Program-made: the position numbers and the translations under genes | The notes under the pieces: generated by a model | Databases searched by the model: none | The model's input: only the letters and a program-made list of their open reading frames with translations | What the model was told of the DNA's origin: nothing | Shown: in pieces, positions 53,539 through 62,969 of the stretch | Layout of the letters: every line of letters begins with the position of its first letter | Position numbering within the stretch: position 1 is the stretch's first letter | NCBI GenBank assembly: GCA_963775235.1 | Contig: CAVZHY010000002.1 | Span: 558,001 to 622,000 of the forward strand | Direction: 5' to 3' | Length of the DNA stretch: 64,000 nucleotides | Source: JBBDMC01 sp963775235 | GTDB lineage: Bacteria; Pseudomonadota; Alphaproteobacteria; Rhizobiales; Kaistiaceae

Positions 53539-55821
53539 TCAGCCGCTGATGTTGAAGGCCGCCAGCGCCGCCATGTTGACGATGTCGGAATCGCGCGCGC
53601 CAAGCGAGAGGATCTGCACCGGCTTGTCGAGCCCGACGAGGAGCGGCCCGATCACGGTCGACCCGCCGAGCTCCTGCACCATCTTGGTCGAGATCGCCGC
53701 GGAGTGGTACGCCGGCATGACCAGCACGTTGGCCGGTCCCGACAGCCGGCAGAACGGATAGGCGGCCATCACTTTCGGGTTGAGCGCGACGTCGGCGGCC
53801 ATCTCGCCGTCGTACTCGAAGTCGACGCGTCGCTCGTCGAGAATGTGCACCGCCTCGCGCACCTTCCTGGCGCGCGGGCCGTCGGGCTGGCCGAAGTTCG
53901 AATAGGCGAGGAGTGCCACCCGCGGCGTGTAGCCGAGCCGCCGCGCCACCCCGGCCGCTTCCTCGGCGATGTCGGCGATCTCGTCCGACGCCGGCATGTC
54001 GTGGACCGCGGTATCGGCGACCACCACCAGCCGCCCCCGCGCCAGCACGATCGACACCCCGATCACCCGGTGACCGGGCTTGGGATCGATCACCCGGCGC
54101 ACGTCTTCCAGCACCGTGGAGTAATTGCGGGTAACGCCGGAGACCATCGCGTCGGCCTCCCCCAGCGCAACCATGCAGGCGCCGAAGTGATTGCGGTCGG
54201 TGTTGACCAGCCGCTGGCAGTCGCGCAGCAGGTAGCCGCGCCGCTGGAGCCGCTGGTACAGGAAATCGGTGTAGTCGACGTTGCGGCGTGATAGCCGCGC
54301 ATTGTGAATCTCGATGCCATCGTGGAGGTCTAGGCCGGCACGCTCGGCCAACTCACGCACGGTTTCCTCGCGCCCGATGAGGATGGCGGTGCCAAGCTTG
54401 TTGTGGACGAAGCTCGTCGCCGCGCGGATCATCTGCTCTTCCTCGCCCTCGGCGAACACCACCCGCTTGGGCGCGCGCCGCACCCGCTGGAAGATTCGCT
54501 GCAGCGCGCCGACGATGGGGTCCCGCCGCGCCGACAGCTGCACCTTGTAGGCGGACGTATCCGCGATCGGCTTGCGGGCGACGCCGGAATCCATCGCCGC
54601 GCGGGCCACCGCCGCCGGCACCTCCGACAGCAGGCGCGGGTCGAACGGCACCGGGATGATGTAGGTCGGGCCGAACTTCGGCCTGATCCCCTGGTAGGCG
54701 GCCGCCACCTCGTCGGGCACGTCCTCCCGCGCCAGCGCCGCGAGCGCCCGCGCCGCGGCCGCCTTCATTTCCTCGTTGATGGTGGTGGCACGCACGTCGA
54801 GCGCGCCGCGGAAGATGTACGGGAAACCGAGTACGTTGTTGACCTGGTTGGGGTAGTCAGACCGTCCGGTCGCCACGATGGCGTCGTCGCGGATGTCGGC
54901 GACCTCCTCGGGCGTGATCTCCGGGTCGGGGTTGGCCATGGCGAAGATGATCGGGTTCGCGGCCATCGAGGCGACAATCTCCGGCGTGAAGGCGCCCTTG
55001 ACCGACAGGCCGAACAGGACATCGGCGCCGGCAATCGCCTCGGCGAGCGTGCGCGCCTCGGTCTCCGTCGCGTGCGCGCTCTTCCACTGGTTCATGCCTT
55101 CCTTGCGACCCTGGTAAATCGGGCCCTTGGTGTCGCAGAGGATCACGTTCTCCGGCTTCATGCCCAGCGTCTTGACCAGTTCGACGCAGGCGATGCCGGC
55201 AGCGCCGGCGCCGTTGCACACCAGCCGCGTCGTGGCCATGTCGCGGCCGGTGAGGTGGAGCGCGTTGATCAGACCTGCCGCCGCGATGATCGCCGTGCCG
55301 TGCTGGTCGTCATGGAACACGGGGATGTCCATCGCTTCGCGCAGGCGGCTTTCGATGATGAAGCAGTCGGGCGCGCGGATGTCTTCCAGATTGATGCCAC
55401 CGAACGAGGGGCCGAGAAAGCGCACGCAGTTGACGAACTCGTCGACGTCATCGGTATCGATCTCCAGGTCGATCGAATCGACGTCGGCGAAGCGCTTGAA
55501 GAGGACCGCCTTGCCCTCCATCACCGGCTTGGCCGCCAGGGCCCCGAGGTTGCCAAGTCCGAGGATGGCGGTGCCGTTGGTGATTACCGCCACCATGTTG
55601 CCGCGGTCGGTGTAGTCGAAGGCGGCATTGGGATCGGCGGCGATCGCCTTGACCGGCACGGCGACCCCCGGCGAATAGGCGAGCGACAGGTCGCGCTGCG
55701 TCGCCATGGGTTTGGTCGGCGTGATTTCGAGCTTGCCGGGCCGCCCGTCGGCGTGGAATTTCAGCGCTTCCTGGTCCGAAACCGAAGGACCGGCCTTCTG
55801 CCGCTTCCCTTTGTCGAGCAC
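53539..55821 (-). CDS. maeB: NADP-dependent malic enzyme with phosphotransacetylase-like domain
   Basis: A 760-residue fusion. The N-terminal malic enzyme has LAYSPGVAVPVKAIAADPNA, VFHDDQHGTAIIAAAGLINA and VCNGAGAAGIACVELVKTLG (NADP site). The C-terminal half (from about residue 430) resembles phosphate acetyltransferase but is catalytically silent in characterised relatives. The GTG at 55821 is chosen over an upstream ATG. Diverges from mutS with a 137-bp gap, as in other alphaproteobacteria. Confidence 0.92.
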   Translation of the reverse strand: MLDKGKRQKAGPSVSDQEALKFHADGRPGKLEITPTKPMATQRDLSLAYSPGVAVPVKAIAADPNAAFDYTDRGNMVAVITNGTAILGLGNLGALAAKPVMEGKAVLFKRFADVDSIDLEIDTDDVDEFVNCVRFLGPSFGGINLEDIRAPDCFIIESRLREAMDIPVFHDDQHGTAIIAAAGLINALHLTGRDMATTRLVCNGAGAAGIACVELVKTLGMKPENVILCDTKGPIYQGRKEGMNQWKSAHATETEARTLAEAIAGADVLFGLSVKGAFTPEIVASMAANPIIFAMANPDPEITPEEVADIRDDAIVATGRSDYPNQVNNVLGFPYIFRGALDVRATTINEEMKAAAARALAALAREDVPDEVAAAYQGIRPKFGPTYIIPVPFDPRLLSEVPAAVARAAMDSGVARKPIADTSAYKVQLSARRDPIVGALQRIFQRVRRAPKRVVFAEGEEEQMIRAATSFVHNKLGTAILIGREETVRELAERAGLDLHDGIEIHNARLSRRNVDYTDFLYQRLQRRGYLLRDCQRLVNTDRNHFGACMVALGEADAMVSGVTRNYSTVLEDVRRVIDPKPGHRVIGVSIVLARGRLVVVADTAVHDMPASDEIADIAEEAAGVARRLGYTPRVALLAYSNFGQPDGPRARKVREAVHILDERRVDFEYDGEMAADVALNPKVMAAYPFCRLSGPANVLVMPAYHSAAISTKMVQELGGSTVIGPLLVGLDKPVQILSLGARDSDIVNMAALAAFNISG

Positions 55822-55958
55822 GAATTGAAGTCCCCTGTGGGCGGCGTTCCGTGGGCGCCATGTTTGATTGGGCGGCGAACATATCATCGCGGAGGGCGGT
55901 GACAACTCGCGCTCGACGGGGGACCGCTCCGCGAGCTTCTGCTACCTTCGCGGCCGCC

Positions 55959-58673
55959 ATGGATTCCCGCGCCCCCGCCCCGACCGCCGATCCCGATCGC
56001 GCCACCCCGATGATGGCGCAGTACATCGAGATCAAGGCAGCCAATCCCGACTGCCTGCTTTTTTATCGCATGGGAGATTTCTACGAGCTGTTCTTCGACG
56101 ACGCCGAGGTCGCCTCGCGGGCGCTGGGCATCACGCTCACCAAGCGGGGCAAGCACCTCGGCGCCGACATTCCGATGTGCGGCGTGCCCATCCACGCAGC
56201 CGACCAGTACCTGCAGAAGCTGATCGCGCTCGGCCATCGTGTCGCCGTCTGCGAACAGACCGAGGACCCGGCTGAGGCGAGGAAGCGCGGTGGCAAATCC
56301 GTGGTCCGCCGCGACGTCATCCGCCTTGTGACGCCGGGAACGCTGACCGAGGCCGCGCTGCTTGCCCCCGGTCGCAATAACTACCTTGCCGCGCTCGCCC
56401 GCGGTCGGGCGAACGAAGGGGCCGACAGCTTCGCGCTCGCCTGGATCGACATCTCCACCGGCGAATTTCGTGTCGCGGCGAGCCACGCCGATCGCCTCGC
56501 CGCCGATCTCGCCCGCGTCGCCCCGAGCGAGGTGATTGTCCCCGACTCGCTTTACGCCGACGCCGGCCTGAAGACGCTGTGGCGCAATCTCGATGCTGCC
56601 GTGACGCCGCTGTCGCCGGCCTTCTTCGACGGCGCCACCGCCGGCGAGCGCCTCGCCGCCAACTTCGGTGTCACCACCCTCGACGGCTTCGGCTCGTTCA
56701 GCCGTGTCGAGCTTGCCGCTGCCGCTGCTGCGCTCGCCTATATCGAGAAAACGCAGGTTCGCGAGCGCCCGCCGCTGTCGCCGCCGTCGAAGGAGGCGCC
56801 GGGCGAAGTCATGCTGATCGACGCCGCCACCCGCGCCAACCTCGAGCTGACAGGCGCGCTTGCGGGCGGCCGCCGCGGCAGTCTCCTCGATGCGGTCGAC
56901 CGCACCGTCACCGGCGCCGGCGGGCGCCTGCTCGCGCGTCGCCTGTCGGGACCGGTGACCGATCCGGCCCTGATCGATCGCCGTCTCGACGCGGTCGCCT
57001 GGATGCTCGCCGAAGTTGCCCGCCGCATGGGGCTCCGGGATGATCTGGCCGCCGCCCCCGACCTCGCGCGCGCCCTGTCGCGCCTGACATTGAACCGGGG
57101 TGGCCCGCGGGACCTCGCTGCCATCCGCGACGGACTGGCCGCCGCTGCTGCCATCGCCGGGCACATCGCCCGTTCGGGCGATAAGCCACCGGCCGAGGTT
57201 GCCGACGCGGCCACGGTCCTCGCCGGCGCTCCAGCCGATCTGATCGCCGCGCTCACCGCCGCGCTCGCCGGCGATCTCCCGCATCTGAAGCGCGACGGCG
57301 GCTTTGTGCGGCCGGGCTATGACAAGGGCCTCGACGAGGCGCGCGCGCTCCGCGACGAATCCCGCCGCGTCATCGCCGGCCTGCAGGCGACCTATGCCGC
57401 CGACACCGACGTCCGCGCGCTCCGCATCAAGCACAACAATGTCCTCGGCTACTTCATCGAGGTCGGGGCGGCCGCGGCCGACCGACTGATGTCGGCGCCG
57501 CTTGACGCCCGCTTCATTCATCGCCAGACGCTGGCAAGCGCGGTGCGTTTCACGACCACCGAACTTGCCGACCTCGAGGCCAGGATCGCCGGCGCGGGCG
57601 AGCGGGCCTTGGCGATCGAGCTTGCCGCATTCGACGACCTCGCCGCGCGGGTGACCGCCGCCGCGTCGATTATCCGCGCCGTTGCCGAAGCGCTGGCTGA
57701 ACTCGACGTCGCCGCCGCCTTCGCCGTCCTTGCGGAGAGGGAGGGCTATTGTCGCCCGGTGGTCGACCGCTCGCTCGCTTTCGCCGTCACCGGCGGCCGC
57801 CACGCGGTTGTAGAACAGGCGTTGCGCGACACGTCCGGCGGATCGTTCGTCGCCAACGATTGCGATCTCGGGCCCGGCAATGGCGAGGATTCCGGCCGCA
57901 TATGGCTGGTGACCGGCCCCAACATGGCCGGCAAGTCGACGTTCCTTCGCCAGAACGCGCTGATCGCCATACTCGCCCAGACCGGCTCGTACGTGCCGGC
58001 GAAGGCGGCAAGGATCGGCGTCGTTGACCGCCTCTTCTCCCGCGTCGGTGCTGCCGACGATCTCGCCCGCGGCCGCTCCACCTTCATGGTCGAGATGGTC
58101 GAGACCGCAGCGATCCTCAACCAGGCCGGCCCCCATTCGCTCGTCATCCTCGACGAGATCGGCCGTGGCACCGCCACCTTCGACGGCCTGTCGATCGCCT
58201 GGGCGGCGATCGAGCACCTGCACGCCGTCAACAGGAGCCGCGCCCTCTTCGCCACCCACTATCACGAACTGACGGCGCTCGCCGCACGTCTGCCGCGGCT
58301 CGTCAACGTCACCGTCGCGGTCAAGGAGTGGAAGGGCGACGTCGTCTTCCTCCATGAGATAAGGCCAGGTGCAGCGGACCGGTCGTATGGCATCCAGGTC
58401 GCACGCCTCGCCGGGCTGCCACCATCGGTGATCGAACGCGCGCGGGCGGTCTTGCGCCAGTTGGAGGAAACCGACCGGCGCGCGCCGGTCCACGCACTGA
58501 TCGACGATCTTCCATTATTCTCGGCCAGTTATCGCGAAGAGGCGCGAACGCCTGATCCCCTCGCCGAACTTGTCGATGGTATCAACCCCGACGACCTCAC
58601 ACCGCGCGAAGCGCTGGAGGCGCTCTACAAAATCAGGGCAGCGCGCATGAAAACCGGAGGCAGTAATGGCTGA
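55959..58673 (+). CDS. mutS: DNA mismatch repair protein MutS
   Basis: A 904-residue mismatch-recognition ATPase. TPMMAQYIEIKAANPDCLLF, then YRMGDFYELFFDDAEVAS (the F-x-E mismatch wedge), and the ATPase with GPNMAGKSTFLRQNALIAIL (about residue 652), ILDEIGRGTATFDGLSIAW and FATHYHEL. The C-terminus overlaps the start of the following glycosidase gene by eight bases. Confidence 0.95.
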   Translation: MDSRAPAPTADPDRATPMMAQYIEIKAANPDCLLFYRMGDFYELFFDDAEVASRALGITLTKRGKHLGADIPMCGVPIHAADQYLQKLIALGHRVAVCEQTEDPAEARKRGGKSVVRRDVIRLVTPGTLTEAALLAPGRNNYLAALARGRANEGADSFALAWIDISTGEFRVAASHADRLAADLARVAPSEVIVPDSLYADAGLKTLWRNLDAAVTPLSPAFFDGATAGERLAANFGVTTLDGFGSFSRVELAAAAAALAYIEKTQVRERPPLSPPSKEAPGEVMLIDAATRANLELTGALAGGRRGSLLDAVDRTVTGAGGRLLARRLSGPVTDPALIDRRLDAVAWMLAEVARRMGLRDDLAAAPDLARALSRLTLNRGGPRDLAAIRDGLAAAAAIAGHIARSGDKPPAEVADAATVLAGAPADLIAALTAALAGDLPHLKRDGGFVRPGYDKGLDEARALRDESRRVIAGLQATYAADTDVRALRIKHNNVLGYFIEVGAAAADRLMSAPLDARFIHRQTLASAVRFTTTELADLEARIAGAGERALAIELAAFDDLAARVTAAASIIRAVAEALAELDVAAAFAVLAEREGYCRPVVDRSLAFAVTGGRHAVVEQALRDTSGGSFVANDCDLGPGNGEDSGRIWLVTGPNMAGKSTFLRQNALIAILAQTGSYVPAKAARIGVVDRLFSRVGAADDLARGRSTFMVEMVETAAILNQAGPHSLVILDEIGRGTATFDGLSIAWAAIEHLHAVNRSRALFATHYHELTALAARLPRLVNVTVAVKEWKGDVVFLHEIRPGAADRSYGIQVARLAGLPPSVIERARAVLRQLEETDRRAPVHALIDDLPLFSASYREEARTPDPLAELVDGINPDDLTPREALEALYKIRAARMKTGGSNG

Positions 58674-60075
58674 CGTGATGGCGGCGGGGCAGTTCTTCTG
58701 GGGTGCGGCGTCGAGCGCCTTCCAGGTCGAGGGCCACGTCCAGGACGACGGCCGGGGCCCGTCCAAGTGGGACGTCTATACGCACGATTACCGCATCACC
58801 GAGGCGGTCGTCGGCAAGCAGTACGACGCCGACGTCGCCATCAACGCTTACGATCGTGCCCAGTCGCTGGCCGACATCGCTTTGATGCGCCAGGCCGGCC
58901 TCGACGTCTATCGTTTCTCGCTATCGTGGCCGCGCGTCCTGCCGGACGGCACCGGCGCGACGAACCAGCCCGGCATCGACCATTACAGCCGGTTCGTCGA
59001 CGATCTCCTCGCCGCCGGCATCAGGCCGTTGCCGACCCTCTACCACTGGGATTTCCCGCAAGCCCTCCACGCAAAGGGCGGCTGGCACAACCGCGACGTG
59101 ACCGGCTGGTTCGCCGACTACGCGGCAGTCGTTTTCCGCGCGCTCGCCGATCGCGTTTCGACGTTCATCACGTTGAATGAGCCCTACATCGACCTCTTCA
59201 TGATGGACCTCATCGCCGAGAAAGCCCGCGACAAGCGTCCCGATCCAATGGGCCATTCAAGCGCCGACTTTGGCCGCCAGGCCCCCGCCATGCACAATAT
59301 GCTGACCGCGCACGGCCGCGCCGTCGCCGCCTTCCGCGAGCACTCGCCGAACGGCATGATCGGCATTGCCCTGCCGCTCTATCCGACCATTCCCGTCGAT
59401 CCCAACCGGCCACAGGACATCGCCGCGGCGGAACTGACCGACAGTCTGCTCAATCGCTGGTTCCTCGACGCGGCGCTCCGCGGCACATATCCGGCCGATG
59501 TCGTTGCCGCGCTCAAGAACCAGAATCCGAAGTTCGCCCCGGACGACGCCGACATGGCGGTGCTGGAGGCAAACCGGGTCGATTTCATCGGTGTCAACTT
59601 CTACTCGCCCGCCTACGTCCGCCATGACCCCGATTATCCGCTCGGCCTCGGCTGGGGCAACACCAACACCAACCCTGACAAGGTCAAGGCGTTCAACGGC
59701 CCGGTCCGGCCGGAGGAACTCTACCGGCTGCTCATCCGCATCCGCGACGACTACGGCAACCCGCCGGTCGCCATCACCGAAAACGGCGCCGGCTTCGGCG
59801 ACTTCGACGAGGTGATGGATGGCAACACGGTCAAGGACCCGCTCCGTACCGACTACATCGCCCGCCACGTCGAGGCGACCCGGCGGGCGCGCGACGATGG
59901 CGCCGATGTCCGCGGCTATCTGGTCTGGAGCCTGTTCGACAATTTCGAGTGGATCCAAGGCTACGAGCGCCGTTTCGGCATGGTCCACGTCGACTTCGCC
60001 ACGCAGAAACGAACGCCGAAACAAAGCTTCCACGCCTACCGCGACATCATCGCGACGCACCGCTCCGACGGCTGA
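58666..60075 (+). CDS. GH1 family beta-glucosidase
   Basis: A 469-residue glycoside hydrolase of family 1. FFWGAASSAFQVEGHVQDDG is the N-terminal signature; the acid/base glutamate is in ITLNEPYIDLFM and the nucleophile in VAITENGAGFGDF; YLVWSLFDNFEWIQGYERRF is the aglycone-site region. No signal peptide, so cytosolic. It is inserted between mutS and glnD, which are usually adjacent, and overlaps mutS, suggesting translational coupling. Confidence 0.92.
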   Translation: MADVMAAGQFFWGAASSAFQVEGHVQDDGRGPSKWDVYTHDYRITEAVVGKQYDADVAINAYDRAQSLADIALMRQAGLDVYRFSLSWPRVLPDGTGATNQPGIDHYSRFVDDLLAAGIRPLPTLYHWDFPQALHAKGGWHNRDVTGWFADYAAVVFRALADRVSTFITLNEPYIDLFMMDLIAEKARDKRPDPMGHSSADFGRQAPAMHNMLTAHGRAVAAFREHSPNGMIGIALPLYPTIPVDPNRPQDIAAAELTDSLLNRWFLDAALRGTYPADVVAALKNQNPKFAPDDADMAVLEANRVDFIGVNFYSPAYVRHDPDYPLGLGWGNTNTNPDKVKAFNGPVRPEELYRLLIRIRDDYGNPPVAITENGAGFGDFDEVMDGNTVKDPLRTDYIARHVEATRRARDDGADVRGYLVWSLFDNFEWIQGYERRFGMVHVDFATQKRTPKQSFHAYRDIIATHRSDG

Positions 60076-60148
60076 CGGCCCGCCGTTGGCGCCTTCATGC
60101 AAACCGGGCTAGGGTCACCGCCGCAATTCCCGCTTTGTCGCTGTCGCC

Positions 60149-62947
60149 ATGGACAAGACCGCATCTGCGTCCGACACCCCGCTCGACGGCGCGACTCTCC
60201 GCGACTGGCTGATTGCCCTGGCCGGCAAGCCGGGGACGACGCCGACTGTCGAGGCGCGCGGCGCCGTCGTCGACTGCCTCAAACAGACGATGGCCGACGG
60301 GCGCGCCGATGCCGAAAAGCGGCTCAGGATGGATGGCAAGGGGACGCATTGCGCCCAGCGGCTCTCCGAGTTGCAGGACGCCATTGTCATTGCGGTCTAT
60401 CACCTGGCGGCCGATCATATTTATCGCCTGGCCAATCCGACTGCAGCCGAGCGCATGACCGTTGTCGCCGTCGGCGGCTATGGGCGCGGCACGCTGGCGC
60501 CGGGCTCCGACGTCGATCTCCTGTTTCTGCGCCCTTACAAGCAGACGCCGTGGGGCGAAAGCGTCGTCGAGTTTATCCTCTATGTTTTGTGGGATCTCGG
60601 CCTCAAGGTCGGTCATGCCACCCGCTCGGTCGACGAATGCATTCGTCTTGCGCGCTCCGATATGACCATCCGCACCGCTGTGCTGGAGGCGCGCTATCTG
60701 TGCGGCGACCCGGCGCTCAGCGAGAGCCTCGCCACCCGCTTCGGTGACGAGGTGGTCAAGGGCACCGGCCCCGAATTCATCGCCGCCAAGCTCGCCGAGC
60801 GCGACGAGCGCCACCGCCGCCAGGGCACCTCGCGTTACCTGGTCGAGCCCAACGTCAAGGAGGGCAAGGGCGGCCTGCGCGATCTCCACACGCTGTTCTG
60901 GATCGCCAAGTATTTCTTCCGTGTCGGCAGTAACGACGAGCTGGTCGCCCTTGGCGTATTCTCGAAGGGCGAGCTCAGGCTCTTCCGCAAGGCCGAGGAC
61001 TTCCTGTGGGCGGTGCGCTGCCACCTCCATTTCCTCACCGGGCGCGCCGAGGAGAGGCTGTCCTTCGATGTCCAGCGCGATATGGCGCAGCGGCTGGGCT
61101 ACACCGCCCATCCCGGCCTGGATGAGGTCGAGCGCTTCATGAAACACTACTTCCTGGTGGCCAAGGATGTCGGCGACCTGACCCGGATTTTCTGCGCCTC
61201 GTTGGAGGAGCACCATGGCAAGTCTGCGCCGATGCTCAATCGCCTCCTCGGCATTCCCGCCCGCCGCCGGCGGCGGACCATCCCCGGCTCTGCCGATTTC
61301 ATCGTCGACAACGACCGCATCAACACCGCCGACGACGCCGTCTTCACCAAGGACCCGGTCAACATCATCCGCATTTTCCATCTCGCCGACCGCTATGATC
61401 TCCCCTTCCACCCCGACGCCATGCAGGAGATCGCCCGTTCGCTCCGGCTCGTCGACGCCAGGCTGCGCGAGGACCCCGAGGCGAACCGTCTGTTCGTCGA
61501 GATCGTCACCTCGCGCCGTCAGCCCGAGGCGGTGCTGCGCCGCATGAACGAGGCCGGGGTGCTGGGCCGCTTCGTTCCCGATTTCGGCAAGATCGTCGCG
61601 ATGATGCAGTTCAACATGTACCACCACTACACCGTCGACGAGCATCTCATCCGCGCCATCGGGGTACTGTCGGAGATCGAGCGCGGCGAACTTGCCGAGG
61701 CTCACCCCCTTGCCAACGAGATCCTTCCCGGCATCAAGGACCGCCAGGCGCTGTACATCGCGCTGTTCCTGCACGATGTTGCCAAGGGCCGCCCCGAGGA
61801 CCATTCGATCGCCGGCGCCCGCCTCGCCCGCAGGCTGTGCCCGCGCTTCGGCCTGGATGCCGCCCGCACCGAACTGGTTGTCTGGCTGGTCGAGCATCAT
61901 CTCACCATGTCGATCACCGCCCAGTCGCGCGATCTGAACGACCGCAAGACGATCCTCGACTTCGCCGCGATCGTGCAGTCACTCGAACGGCTGAAGATGC
62001 TGCTGGTGTTGACCGTCGCCGACATCAAGGCGGTTGGTCCCGGCGTCTGGAACGGCTGGAAAGGTCAGCTCCTGCGCACACTTTACTACGAAACCGAGCC
62101 CATCCTGACTGGCGGCCACAGCCAGGTGAGCCGCGACCGCCGCGTCGCCGAGGCCCAGGCGGAACTCGCTGCCGCGCTCGGTGACTGGCCGGCCAAGGAA
62201 CGCAACGCCTACCTGAAGCGCCACTACCCCGCCTACTGGCTGCGCGTCGACCTGCCGCACAAGCTCTCCCACGCCGCCCTGATCCGCGAGGCGGATCGGG
62301 CGAAGAAGACGCTTGCCACCACCGCCACCACCCACGCCTTCGAGGGCATCACCGAGATCACGGTGCTTGCCCCCGACCATCCGCGCCTTCTGTCGGTGAT
62401 AGCCGGCGCTTGCACCGTCGCGGGCGGCAACATCGTCGACGCCCAGATCTTCACGACGACCAAAGGTCAGGCGCTCGATTCCATATCGATCGGGCGCGAG
62501 TTTGCCGAAGAGGCAGACGAAATGCGCCGGGCAGGGCGTGTGGCCGAACTGATCGAGCAGGCGCTTTCGGGTACACTCCGCCTCCCCGAAGTGGTCGCCG
62601 GCAAGACCCAGCGCCGGCCGCGCCTGAAGGCGTTTGCGCTCGAGGCATCGATCCTGATCGACAATTTCTGGTCGAACCAGTTCACCGTCATCGAGGCATC
62701 GGGCCTCGATCGCACCGGCCTTCTTTACGACCTCACCCGCGCGATTTCCGACCTCAACCTCAACATCGGCTCGGCCCACATCGCCACCTTCGGCGAGCGC
62801 GCCGTCGATGTGTTCTACGTGACCGATCTCGTCGGGCACAAGATCATCAATCCCGGCCGTCAGGGCGCCATCCGCCGCCGTTTGCTGGCTGCATTCAACG
62901 GCACCGCCGTCGAGCCCGCCCGCGCGCGTCGCAGGGAGCCCGCGTGA
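60149..62947 (+). CDS. glnD: PII uridylyltransferase / uridylyl-removing enzyme
   Basis: A 932-residue bifunctional nitrogen sensor. The nucleotidyltransferase has GGYGRGTLAPGSDVDLLFL (about residues 109-127). The HD domain has YTVDEHLIRAIGVLSEIERG and ALFLHDVAKGRPEDHS. Two ACT domains are at the C-terminus (from ITEITVLAPDHPRLLSVIAG and FTVIEASGLDRTGLLYDLTR). It modifies GlnB/GlnK and thus controls glutamine synthetase and Ntr genes. murJ follows, as usual. Confidence 0.95.
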   Translation: MDKTASASDTPLDGATLRDWLIALAGKPGTTPTVEARGAVVDCLKQTMADGRADAEKRLRMDGKGTHCAQRLSELQDAIVIAVYHLAADHIYRLANPTAAERMTVVAVGGYGRGTLAPGSDVDLLFLRPYKQTPWGESVVEFILYVLWDLGLKVGHATRSVDECIRLARSDMTIRTAVLEARYLCGDPALSESLATRFGDEVVKGTGPEFIAAKLAERDERHRRQGTSRYLVEPNVKEGKGGLRDLHTLFWIAKYFFRVGSNDELVALGVFSKGELRLFRKAEDFLWAVRCHLHFLTGRAEERLSFDVQRDMAQRLGYTAHPGLDEVERFMKHYFLVAKDVGDLTRIFCASLEEHHGKSAPMLNRLLGIPARRRRRTIPGSADFIVDNDRINTADDAVFTKDPVNIIRIFHLADRYDLPFHPDAMQEIARSLRLVDARLREDPEANRLFVEIVTSRRQPEAVLRRMNEAGVLGRFVPDFGKIVAMMQFNMYHHYTVDEHLIRAIGVLSEIERGELAEAHPLANEILPGIKDRQALYIALFLHDVAKGRPEDHSIAGARLARRLCPRFGLDAARTELVVWLVEHHLTMSITAQSRDLNDRKTILDFAAIVQSLERLKMLLVLTVADIKAVGPGVWNGWKGQLLRTLYYETEPILTGGHSQVSRDRRVAEAQAELAAALGDWPAKERNAYLKRHYPAYWLRVDLPHKLSHAALIREADRAKKTLATTATTHAFEGITEITVLAPDHPRLLSVIAGACTVAGGNIVDAQIFTTTKGQALDSISIGREFAEEADEMRRAGRVAELIEQALSGTLRLPEVVAGKTQRRPRLKAFALEASILIDNFWSNQFTVIEASGLDRTGLLYDLTRAISDLNLNIGSAHIATFGERAVDVFYVTDLVGHKIINPGRQGAIRRRLLAAFNGTAVEPARARRREPA

Positions 62948-62969
62948 GGACCGGATCGGGGGCCAGCCG

